This document shows, in pieces, positions 9,201 to 11,670 of a stretch of DNA of 11,670 nt. A program made the translations under genes and the position numbers. The DNA comes from Phoronis pallida. Its lineage: Eukaryota; Phoronida; Phoronidae. The stretch covers positions 1-11,670 of the forward strand of contig JAOXYC010201906.1 of NCBI GenBank assembly GCA_028565715.1. Direction: 5' to 3'. Position 1 is the first letter of the stretch. Each line of letters begins with the position of its first letter. The notes beneath the pieces are model-generated. The model ran no database searches. It was not told where the DNA came from and saw only the letters and a list, made by a program, of their open reading frames with translations.

Positions 9201-9805
9201 GGCTTGGGTGCTTCCTACTGGGCTAGGATAGGATGGTATTGTGAGTGTTTAGCAATGGTAATGTGACACTTTCGAGAACACCGCTTGCCTGCTGTATGCT
9301 CCCCGGGGAGTTAAAAGTGGTATTTGAGTGAACAGATCCAGAGCGATCCAGAGCCTGGTTAATGATATTGGGTATTGTAAATGAGTTTCTGAATCAAGAA
9401 AGAAAAGCGCTATATAAGAACTGAGTATTATTAAGATATAACATTGAATACTATTTCTAGGGAAATTTTATTTCTTACATTATACCATGATTGATCATGA
9501 TTCGTGAAAGGTATTTTTACAAATTTCAAATTGGTGAATTAGCATATATTTTCTTTTGTCTAAGTCATTTAGGTGAATTATTCAATTACTTGGCAATAAA
9601 GTGTAAATCGAGAATGGAGAGTACCGTTTATAGAAAAATTACCATTTTGCTTTGTAGGGATGCAAGCAAGCCGGCTCCTTCAACACCAAAGAGTGGACAG
9701 ACTCCCACTGAGTCTCCTCGTGAACCAGCAGCGGGTCCTCGGCAACAGAAACCAAGTCAAGCAGCGAGTAAAAAGAAGAAGAAAAAGGGCAAAGGGGGAT
9801 GGTAG
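18..9805 (+). CDS. SRP72: SRP72, signal recognition particle 72-kDa subunit, 5'-partial, 15 exons
   Basis: SRP72 pairs with SRP68 and binds SRP RNA in the cytosolic particle that targets ribosomes making secretory and membrane proteins to the endoplasmic reticulum. The exons are 18-204, 535-615, 983-1094, 1912-1987, 2443-2523, 3903-4092, 4401-4526, 5297-5434, 6204-6299, 6553-6734, 7408-7548, 7875-7930, 8606-8719, 9065-9104 and 9658-9805. All join in frame to give 588 residues plus a stop (residue 1 is the first whole codon, at 19). Recognition rests on collinear similarity to animal SRP72 from memory: LSFEKAYCQYRLNR at the start, NKDQNVFDSKKK in exon 6, NPKD-TLAQLI-AYS in exon 10, KLPKNYDP and ERWLP-RERSY in exon 13, GKGTQGA in exon 14, and a terminal Lys-rich GKGGW. 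Vertebrate SRP72 is about 670 residues, so about the first 75-80 codons and the promoter are missing on the left. No frameshift or internal stop is seen, so the gene looks functional. Confidence 0.97.
205..534 (+). other. SRP72 intron 1
   Basis: This is a phase 0 GT-AG intron of 330 bp. Apart from a 16-bp direct repeat with one mismatch (249-264 and 334-349, ACCTATAAACCAYGAA) I see no gene, RNA or transposon in it. Confidence 0.8.
535..615 (+). CDS. SRP72: SRP72 window exon 2 (residues 63-89)
   Basis: The acceptor is ATATTTCAG|GAT and the donor ATT|GTAAGT, both good; phase 0 at both ends. The exon encodes an acidic DDYDDERE segment and then SAVMAALQISSPEQHI, matching the DDYD-ER--N-SAV-AA linker of animal SRP72 between TPR units. 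At 81 bp it could be skipped without a frameshift. Confidence 0.93.
616..982 (+). other. SRP72 intron 2
   Basis: This 367-bp AT-rich phase 0 intron holds no recognisable gene or mobile element. Its 3' end has a long pyrimidine-rich stretch (TTATTCTTTCAG). Confidence 0.8.
983..1094 (+). CDS. SRP72: SRP72 window exon 3 (residues 90-126)
   Basis: It encodes a clear TPR-type unit (about residues 101-126): a first helix around CYNKACFLLGRG and a second around YKQAEAMLKQAE. The acceptor is CTTTCAG|GAT and the donor GAAG|GTAAGT; it ends in phase 1, and the split codon is completed by AT of the next exon to give Asp. Confidence 0.94.
1095..1911 (+). other. SRP72 intron 3
   Basis: This is an 817-bp phase 1 intron (GAAG|GTAAGT ... 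TTGTTGTAG|AT). Most of its right two thirds is the antisense Penelope-type nuclease remnant; the first 240 bp show nothing recognisable. Confidence 0.85.
1335..1858 (-). pseudogene. Decayed GIY-YIG endonuclease of a Penelope-like retroelement (intron 3)
   Basis: Three antisense reading segments in different frames add up to one broken GIY-YIG nuclease domain. Segment 1 (about 1855-1742) has the YIG part, SEYYIGETEQPLHKGMSQHHR. Segment 2 (about 1640-1429) reads NETGHNFTTDHVQILERE then HWFERGVKEAIWV, whose Glu fits the metal-binding residue of the family. Segment 3 (about 1523-1335) continues with LEVTLNRRLSSDVTSRQ. About 75-100 bp of apparently foreign or rearranged sequence separates segments 1 and 2. 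The context 'YIGET-QPLH--M-QH ... FERGVKEAI-V' is typical of nucleases attached to Penelope-like reverse transcriptases (family knowledge). No RT domain remains. The fragment ends about 55 bp short of SRP72 exon 4 and is not expressible as one protein. Confidence 0.72.
1912..1987 (+). CDS. SRP72: SRP72 window exon 4 (residues 127-151)
   Basis: It encodes the conserved DLCRRTLEDDPDNTEEDIEEEL segment, the acidic linker that follows a TPR unit in SRP72 (compare CRRSL-ED-DGTEED in vertebrates, from memory). The donor AG|GTACCC is weaker than consensus. The exon ends with two bases of a split Arg codon completed by exon 5. Confidence 0.94.
2213..2285 (-). repeat. tRNA-like sequence (tRNA pseudogene or SINE head), antisense in intron 4
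   Basis: Read on the minus strand it folds as a tRNA. A 7-bp acceptor (GGCTGGA with TCCAGTT, two G-U pairs) is followed by T8-A9, a D arm with A-box TAGCTCAGTTGG, and an anticodon stem TTCGA/TCGGG. The loop is CCGGCAA (formal anticodon GGC, Ala), then a T arm CTGGG-TTCGATT-CCCAG carrying the B-box. Position 33 is C rather than the near-invariant U, so it is probably not a working tRNA. A run of eight T follows on the minus strand (2209-2202), a Pol III terminator. It may be a solo tRNA pseudogene or the head of a SINE; no SINE body is recognisable. Confidence 0.75.
2358..2418. repeat. 18-bp tandem repeat, about 3.4 copies
   Basis: The unit CACATTTTGGCAYGTTTT starts at 2358, 2376 and 2394, with a partial copy from 2411 after a 1-bp deletion. 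It lies in intron 4, 23 bp before the exon 5 acceptor, where it adds to the T-rich character of the 3' splice region. Confidence 0.9.
2443..2523 (+). CDS. SRP72: SRP72 window exon 5 (residues 152-178)
   Basis: It encodes a textbook TPR unit: GYALQNLGKADQAMKLYNQ (about residues 156-174) with the G-Y-A / A-Y spacing. The acceptor is TTTCTTCTTCAG and the donor AA|GTAAGT. It is phase 2 at both ends, 81 bp, so in-frame if skipped. Its last bases and donor are duplicated downstream in the intron. Confidence 0.95.
2618..2720 (+). repeat. Partial tandem duplication of exon 5 end plus donor, with a potential 18-nt microexon
   Basis: The 3' end of exon 5 and its following intron sequence (about 2490-2590) recur 131 bp downstream. 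CCAAGTGGTCAAGCAAAA followed by GTAAGT is identical at 2505 and 2636, and the intron beyond it (CTGTTGTATAAA) is also recognisable. In the copy, exon bases TATACAAC have become TATACAGC, creating an AG at 2634-2635 behind a short T run. That defines an 18-nt segment, 2636-2653, with acceptor and perfect donor in the same phase as exon 5. If spliced in, it would add six residues, NQVVKQ, without a frameshift. The duplication is directly visible; use as an exon is inference. Confidence 0.8.
2772..3091. mobile_element. 320-bp TTAA-bounded inverted-repeat element (MITE) in intron 5
   Basis: Perfect 17-bp terminal inverted repeats, TTAAAGGGAGATATGAC, lie at 2772-2788 and 3075-3091. Both ends read as TTAA followed by a 13-bp TIR, as expected for an element that duplicates TTAA on insertion (piggyBac-type behaviour, by family knowledge), although the TIR does not start with the usual piggyBac CC. 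No transposase is encoded inside, so it would be non-autonomous. Confidence 0.7.
3245..3286 (-). ncRNA. Degenerate hammerhead-ribozyme-like motif, antisense copy
   Basis: On the minus strand the left arm reads CCGACGA (3277-3271), one change from CTGANGA, then CGATGG-TTGTG-CCATC, GAAA (3254-3251), CAT and GTC (3247-3245). Stem II is intact, with one extra C compared with the consensus. This copy is closer to the hammerhead core than the right arm, and would be antisense to SRP72. Confidence 0.4.
3411..3472 (+). ncRNA. Degenerate hammerhead-ribozyme-like motif, sense copy
   Basis: In order: AATAAATGT (3411-3419), GATGA (3425-3429), a hairpin GATGG/CTGTC held by G-U pairs, GAAA (3443-3446), candidate cleavage triplet GTC (3450-3452), and ACATTTATT (3463-3471), which pairs perfectly with the first block as an outer stem I. 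The layout matches a type I hammerhead with a minimal stem III, as described for Penelope-like elements. The catalytic box reads AGGATGA rather than CTGANGA, so activity is doubtful. Confidence 0.4.
3903..4092 (+). CDS. SRP72: SRP72 window exon 6 (residues 179-242)
   Basis: This is among the best conserved blocks: ALIAVASNNIVTLNKDQNVF followed by DSKKKIKVATADNLKQKLTS, matching vertebrate ANNI-T-NKDQNVFDSKKK. It ends LLYLHTNQ. The acceptor is GTACTTCAG|G and the donor CAG|GTAAGT, ending phase 0. It encodes TPR-like helices and a basic loop after DSKKK. Confidence 0.97.
4093..4400 (+). other. SRP72 intron 6
   Basis: This is a 308-bp phase 0 intron (CAG|GTAAGT ... TTTCAG). I see no element in it. 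Confidence 0.8.
4401..4526 (+). CDS. SRP72: SRP72 window exon 7 (residues 243-284)
   Basis: It encodes NDQCRKHCKNLLATND and then AAQFCNDKQVNKAIDVIK, aligning with the vertebrate QCRK ... AAQLC--KQ--KAI--L helical pair. It is 126 bp, phase 0 at both ends. The donor AAG|GTAATG is slightly off consensus. Confidence 0.95.
4763..4833. repeat. 24-bp inverted repeat with 23-bp loop
   Basis: Arms 4763-4786 and 4810-4833 are complementary at 23 of 24 positions (core AGACAACAACT). It could be a small foldback element or a remnant of one; no target duplication is evident. Confidence 0.8.
4901..5010. repeat. Inverted repeat around a GC-richer unidentified patch
   Basis: GTTTTGCTTACAGC (4901-4914) faces GCTGTAAGCAGAAAAC (4995-5010), complementary except for a 2-base insertion. 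The enclosed 80 bp are richer in G and C than the rest of the intron. It is probably a short non-autonomous element, family unknown. I see no coding potential in it. Confidence 0.5.
5297..5434 (+). CDS. SRP72: SRP72 window exon 8 (residues 285-330)
   Basis: It encodes EYIKSHPYSSMTVHLTLAQL, YLAGGSVFNACDALKAMG and ends RYAPGI, a TPR-like pair matching the vertebrate HP--A-E-KLTMAQL ... ACL-L-SIEELKHKPG region. It is 138 bp, phase 0 at both ends, with acceptor TTTTTCAG|GAG and donor ATT|GTAAGT. Confidence 0.94.
5435..6203 (+). other. SRP72 intron 8
   Basis: This is a 769-bp phase 0 intron. The first 640 bp are AT-rich without recognisable content; the last 125 bp are almost wholly a palindromic element. 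The acceptor region GAATTGTTGGTAG has an unusually poor pyrimidine tract. Confidence 0.85.
6079..6189. mobile_element. 111-bp near-perfect palindrome (foldback MITE) beside exon 9
   Basis: Left arm 6079-6134 and right arm 6135-6189 are complementary apart from a few substitutions and a 1-base gap. The central 42 bp form a loopless perfect palindrome centred on CTAC|GTAG. The element ends 14 bp before exon 9. Inside it, TTTTTTGGCAG (AG at 6123-6124) and GTAAGT (from 6156) look like a splice acceptor and donor framing a 31-nt segment. It encodes nothing. Confidence 0.9.
6204..6299 (+). CDS. SRP72: SRP72 window exon 9 (residues 331-362)
   Basis: It encodes VAALVSLYKSQEDNDAAVDV then LSDAIGWYKKNQ, matching vertebrate VSALVTMY--EED-DSAI-V ... 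AI-WY. It is 96 bp, phase 0 at both ends. The donor CAG|GTTGGT is weak; a GTAACA five bases further in would break the frame, so 6299 is chosen. Confidence 0.94.
6553..6734 (+). CDS. SRP72: SRP72 window exon 10 (residues 363-422)
   Basis: It encodes LMRASANLLMTTGRPERAAT, VLEDLKKTNPKDASTLAQLI and AAYSKFDQNKAQ, the last TPR units before the C-terminal domain; NPKD--TLAQLI-AYS is a family signature. The exon ends GC|GTATCCTTT, a minor-class (U12) donor, in phase 2. Confidence 0.96.
6735..7407 (+). other. SRP72 intron 10, U12-type (minor spliceosome)
   Basis: The 5' splice site GTATCCTTT is an exact match to the minor-class consensus. A branch-site sequence CCCTTAACT lies at 7391-7399, close to the U12 consensus TCCTTAACT, with its probable branch A at 7397, ten bases before the end of the intron at AG 7406-7407. 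The short branch-to-acceptor distance and lack of a pyrimidine tract (TAATGCCAG) are also typical. The intron is GT-AG, phase 2, 673 bp, of which about 300 bp are a retroelement insertion. Confidence 0.88.
7090..7377 (-). mobile_element. 5'-truncated Penelope-like element fragment flanked by 12-bp target duplication
   Basis: GGTTCATATTGT occurs at 7078-7089 and again at 7378-7389, exactly bracketing this segment; it reads as a target-site duplication. The minus strand opens at once in frame: LDYDNNRETRWIRESLYKQA, GDRAMNREIGQFQLSDMYN and about 25 further residues to a stop at 7169. This looks like the extreme C-terminal part of a GIY-YIG nuclease fused to a Penelope-like reverse transcriptase ('RWIRE-I ... 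MNR--G-Y-LS--YD', from family memory). After the stop comes a CTGACGA hairpin and an AT-rich 3' end. It is a typical truncated copy and not autonomous. Confidence 0.7.
7408..7548 (+). CDS. SRP72: SRP72 window exon 11 (residues 423-469)
   Basis: It follows the U12 acceptor; the first base completes an Ala codon. It encodes ISRELPSPQDLANSIDADTL then ESTFTTIKSRYAKKTGKGPD, leading from the TPR region (compare LSK-LPSS---S--VD---LE in vertebrates) into the basic linker before the RNA-binding domain. The donor is CT|GTACGT, phase 2. An open frame runs left into the intron, but the upstream part is retroelement sequence and not SRP72. Confidence 0.92.
7549..7874 (+). other. SRP72 intron 11
   Basis: This is a 326-bp phase 2 intron with no recognisable element and a good acceptor, CTTATTTTCAG. 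Confidence 0.8.
7875..7930 (+). CDS. SRP72: SRP72 window exon 12, lysine-rich (residues 470-488)
   Basis: This 56-bp exon encodes SGASGDKLLEKKKKRNKK, corresponding to the run of lysines that precedes KLPKNYDP in all animal SRP72 I recall. Such basic residues contact SRP RNA. The donor A|GTAAGA is in phase 1. Its shortness makes it easy to miss, but both phases fit. Confidence 0.9.
8035..8305 (-). mobile_element. tRNA-derived SINE or retroposon remnant, antisense
   Basis: On the minus strand a decayed tRNA head has an A-box-like TTAGCTCAGATTAGC (8297-8283) and a B-box GGGTTCGGATCCC (8257-8245). It is followed by the hairpin GTGTCTTTGAGCAAGACAC (8227-8209) and a body that includes GTCCTGTCCAAGGTGAATTG and a GAAACC-GGATAGC block. 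This layout and the 'TTGAGCAAGACACTTTA' core are widespread in SINEs of marine animals (family memory; subfamily not assigned). Ends are approximate and no target duplication was found. Confidence 0.65.
8363..8450. mobile_element. 88-bp TIR element with central palindrome
   Basis: Perfect 14-bp inverted ends AAACGGACAAATAT lie at 8363-8376 and 8437-8450. In the middle is a 21-bp palindrome, TTTAACAGCC-A-GGCTGTTAAA (8397-8417). It is probably a very short MITE, sitting about 60 bp from the SINE in the same intron. No transposase and no clear target duplication. Confidence 0.7.
8606..8719 (+). CDS. SRP72: SRP72 window exon 13, RNA-binding motif (residues 489-526)
   Basis: It carries the family's defining C-terminal motif: KKLPKNYDPSVDPDAERWLP (residues 489-508) then RRERSYFKSKRKDKRKDV. 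In SRP72 this W-containing basic segment binds SRP RNA (established for the human protein). The acceptor is TTTTATTACAG|AG; the donor TTG|GTACGT is in phase 1. The key Trp at about residue 506 is present. Confidence 0.98.
8720..9064 (+). other. SRP72 intron 13
   Basis: This is a 345-bp phase 1 intron. It contains a small 7-bp stem (TGTAGGT 8859-8865 with ACCTACA 8874-8880) but no recognisable gene or element. Confidence 0.8.
9065..9104 (+). CDS. SRP72: SRP72 window exon 14 (residues 527-539)
   Basis: This exon is only 40 bp, encoding GKGTQGAGIVNAD. GKGTQGA directly follows the basic motif in vertebrate SRP72 as well, which confirms the call despite its size. The acceptor is TTATGTTACAG and the donor TT|GTAAGT, phase 2. 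Confidence 0.95.
9105..9657 (+). other. SRP72 intron 14
   Basis: This is a 553-bp phase 2 intron. A sense-strand SINE occupies about 9137-9437; the remaining 220 bp are AT-rich and lead to the acceptor TTTTGCTTTGTAG. Confidence 0.85.
9137..9437 (+). mobile_element. tRNA-headed SINE with LINE-type tail
   Basis: The head GGCGCTCGTAGCTTAGTGG begins a tRNA-like region with A-box (TAGCTTAGTGGTTAGTG), an anticodon stem GCCTT/AAGGT around loop TTAACAA (formal anticodon AAC, Val) and B-box GGTTCGATCC. A body of about 170 bp follows, including a doubled GATCCAGAGC (9335 and 9345 region), then the tail AAGCGCTATATAAGAACTGA and GTATTATTAA. The GCGCTATATAA tail with ATT repeats is shared by many CR1/L2-mobilised SINEs (family memory). 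It is inserted in the same orientation as SRP72. Confidence 0.8.
9658..9805 (+). CDS. SRP72: SRP72 window exon 15, terminal exon (residues 540-588, stop)
   Basis: After the acceptor TTTGTAG it encodes a Ser/Pro/Gln-rich tail (DASKPAPSTPKSGQTPTESP and more) that ends in six lysines and GKGGW before TAG at 9803-9805. The terminal Lys run plus GGKGGW-like end is shared with vertebrate SRP72. An open frame extends left to 9491, but that part is intron sequence and dissimilar to the family. Confidence 0.96.
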
Positions 9806-9893
9806 AGAAATGAACACTGCAAATGTTATATGTTATTCAAAAAGTGGTTTTACTCAAATGGTGAAAGATATTTGTTTCAACTTTACACATTTC

Positions 9894-9899
9894 AATAAA
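9894..9899 (+). terminator. Poly(A) signal AATAAA, proximal
   Basis: A canonical hexamer lies 89 bp after the SRP72 stop, which would give a short 3' UTR of about 110 nt. It is the first AATAAA after the stop. Confidence 0.65.
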
Positions 9900-10273
9900 T
9901 GCCTTAGGGAGATAATATGACGGAAAGTTTTAAAATGTTATTTTGAGTTATTCAACATCGCCATATTAAGTGGGTAGGAATGTAAAAAATTGTTTATACA
10001 CAGGGGCCTGTAAACCTGTGTCTACATTAATTTTATATGAAAATTTAAGTTTAAATGAGAAAGTCACTGCATTCAACACAATACATCATGGGTTGGTTTC
10101 AATTGTTCGTTGTTGCCATTGTTTTAGTACCTGACCAAATATTAGTGTGATTCACATTGGTAAAGGAACAATTTCTCAAAAAATTAGCTATCAAAATACT
10201 GTATTGAGTGATATGATATCTAAATTTTAAAAGAGGTTTTGCCTGTTCATAATCTTCCTTTCTTTGTTAACAC

Positions 10274-10279
10274 AATAAA
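10274..10279 (+). terminator. Poly(A) signal AATAAA, distal
   Basis: A second canonical hexamer lies 469 bp after the SRP72 stop. It could give a longer alternative 3' UTR; it is otherwise unsupported in this AT-rich stretch. Confidence 0.35.
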
Positions 10280-11181
10280 TTGCATCTCTTTGATGTCACT
10301 AAAATATGTGGAACATTAATTGTATTTGTAACAACTTGGCCAGAAAAATAACAAATTTTTCAATTACTGTCAACATTTATTTTGTTAGTTTTTGTTATGA
10401 ATTGAGCCTTAACATTTCAAAAATAGAATGTATTATATACAAAAACAGCATTACATAAAAATAGACATGTTTAATGTAACATTGGGAAAACCACCTACTG
10501 TCCTAGAAAAAACAAGAATATATGTCTAAAATTAGTTAAGTTCATTATGCATTATGAGTAAATAGTTACCATAAATATAATATGCTTATAAATACAAATT
10601 CAAGATGCAACAACTGGTAATAATATTCAGCACTTATAGTTTATACATGATATGTGCTCCAACTTTTTAATGATACAAAACAACTTGCAGCACTAAATTT
10701 ATATTGTTCAATTGGAAAAGCTTAAATTGTTAAAATATTAATAATCGTAATTTATATAAGCCATGTTTGGAACATAAAATAAGGCACTATCACGGAGCAT
10801 TAAACTATCCACTTTCTACTTATGATGAAAATATACATAATAATAATTTTTAACCCATACTTTAATAGTTAAAGAAGAAAATCCAAAATGTTATTGGCAA
10901 CTATCAACAAATGACAAGTTTTTGTTAAAGTACTGTCATTTCTGATTTTGCGTGATGCATAAACTAATTTGTGTGACAAACTCAGAAACTTATCTCTCCA
11001 GTAAAGGCATTTAATTTCACTATACTCAAATTTATTGATTACTCTGACCTTTTCCTACATCACTGTACCCTTAATAGATTAGCACCATGGTTATATAGCC
11101 AGTCTTCACATGGAAAACTGCTATTTTTTTTAAAAAATAATCAAAATTTTGGAAAGCTTAAATCGTTAGCATATCAATAAT

Positions 11182-11368
11182 ATTCTAATAAAAACAACCA
11201 AGTTTTTAAGTCGCAACATATTTCAATGGAGCTTCCACCATTGTCAAGCTTTGTTTGTAGAATGACAAGCCTAAAGCCTGCGTACAAACACATAATCATA
11301 ACATGCAATCAAGAGTCTAACAACTTAAACAACAAGTGACTTAAAAACTTGGTTGTTTTTATAAGAAT
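11182..11368. mobile_element. 187-bp inverted-repeat element with hammerhead-like motif
   Basis: Terminal inverted repeats of 31 bp (11182-11212 and 11338-11368, one mismatch; core AACCAAGTTTTTAAGTC) enclose 125 bp. The sequence just inside the left end (CGCAACATATTTCAATGG ... CCATTGTCAAG, then GCCTGCGTACAAAC) parallels the left arm of the intron 5 foldback (GTGACATGTTTCGATGG ... CCATCGTCGTCGG, GGCTGCATACAAAAC), so both belong to one family. Only one hammerhead-like motif is present here. Confidence 0.75.
11199..11258 (-). ncRNA. Degenerate hammerhead-ribozyme-like motif, third copy
   Basis: On the minus strand: TTGACAA (11246-11240 area), a hairpin AATGG/CCATT, GAAA (11224-11221), then TATGTT (11220-11215) as stem III plus a GTT candidate cleavage triplet. 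AAACAA upstream can pair with TTGTTT downstream as outer stem I. The CTGANGA box has two changes, so catalysis is unlikely without further evidence. Confidence 0.3.
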
Positions 11369-11411
11369 GCTACTACTGCTCGTCACTACACAACATTTTA
11401 ACGTATCAATC

Positions 11412-11589
11412 TTATAACAAGCTTATTGGTGTATGTGCCTCTCCTGAGGTCTCCCAGATAAGCGCTGATAATCTCTTACAATGTGCTTGGACATATTCTG
11501 TAGGTACTACACCAATGTGTACACTCATGAGCTCATAACAATGTATACTACCTCGTGGCTCATTGGGGAAGCACTGGCGGCATAGGTTA
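11412..11589 (-). CDS. Terminal coding exon of an unidentified convergent gene
   Basis: The minus strand shows an acceptor TATATTTCAG (AG at 11591-11590), then a 178-nt open segment: one base closing a codon, 58 codons and TAA at 11414-11412. It reads NLCRQCFPNEPRGSIHCYEL, MSVHIGVVPTEYVQAHCKRL, SALIWETSGEAHTPISLL. Rich in Cys and His (CRQC, HC, HC), with Trp and a balanced composition, it looks protein-like and is GC-richer than its surroundings. I do not recognise the family, and the rest of the gene lies right of the window. Its 3' UTR would run into the AT-rich region on the left, making it tail-to-tail with SRP72. Alternatively it is a chance open frame, which I think less likely. Confidence 0.6.
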
Positions 11590-11670
11590 CTGAAATATAC
11601 TCATCAACAAAAGTTTGGAAACTTTTTTTTAAAGTCCACCCCTGACTTTATTTTTTATGCGTTCTGTTCA
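11590..11670 (-). other. Probable intron of the convergent gene, with a repeat edge
   Basis: Upstream of the putative exon the sequence contains AAAAGTTTGGAAACTTTT (11608-11625 area), an 18-bp palindrome with a 2-bp centre, then A/T-rich DNA to the window edge. It may be the end of a transposable element, but only one end is visible. Confidence 0.35.

Larger units (their letters stand above)
9806..11411. other. SRP72 3' UTR and AT-rich intergenic or convergent 3' UTR sequence
   Basis: No coding region is seen here. The left 110-480 bp are probably SRP72 3' UTR. Minus-strand AATAAA sites (TTTATT at 11031-11036 and 10376-10381) could end the transcript of the gene entering from the right. At 9903-9921 CTTAGGGAGATAATATGAC resembles the TIR of the intron 5 TTAA element. 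The inverted-repeat element at 11182-11368 is described separately. Confidence 0.6.

Noticed and set aside
9491-9805. 104-codon + strand open frame as a separate protein
   Set aside because: Only 9658-9805 resembles a protein, and that is the SRP72 terminal exon joined through the TTTGTAG acceptor; the left part is intron.

Overview
This is eukaryotic nuclear DNA. A single multi-exon gene with GT-AG introns runs left to right. The DNA is AT-rich and scattered with tRNA-derived SINEs, small inverted-repeat elements and fragments of Penelope-like retroelements. That mix, with marine-invertebrate-style SINEs and frequent 'gggagata' motifs, suggests a marine invertebrate, perhaps a lophotrochozoan such as a mollusc. 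The organism assignment is inference; no species is fixed by the sequence.

The main gene is SRP72, the 72-kDa subunit of the signal recognition particle, on the + strand. Its 5' end (promoter and roughly the first 75-80 codons) lies left of the window. I can place 15 consecutive coding exons between 18 and 9805 whose phases all join without a break. They give 588 residues that end in the hallmark basic tail and a C-terminal Trp. TPR-type helical repeats (exons 1-11) are followed by a lysine-rich stretch and the SRP RNA-binding motif (exons 12-13), then a Ser/Pro/Gln- and Lys-rich tail (exons 14-15). Poly(A) signals follow at 9894 and 10274.

The introns hold most of the unusual material. Intron 3 carries a decayed antisense GIY-YIG endonuclease of Penelope type. 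Intron 4 has an antisense tRNA-like sequence and an 18-bp tandem repeat. Intron 5 has a duplicated copy of the end of exon 5 that looks like a nascent in-frame 18-nt microexon, then a TTAA-bounded inverted-repeat element, then a long foldback whose two arms each carry a hammerhead-ribozyme-like motif. Intron 8 has a 111-bp near-perfect palindrome 14 bp before exon 9, with its own consensus-like splice sites. Intron 10 is a clear minor-spliceosome (U12) intron that has taken a Penelope-like insertion flanked by a 12-bp target-site duplication, ending directly beside the U12 branch site. Intron 12 holds an antisense SINE and a small TIR element; intron 14 holds a tRNA-headed SINE.

Right of SRP72 the DNA is AT-rich to about 11400. 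At 11412-11589 on the minus strand there is a likely terminal coding exon of an unidentified convergent gene: 58 codons, acceptor and stop. Its probable 3' UTR contains a second inverted-repeat element with a hammerhead-like motif in the sense orientation.
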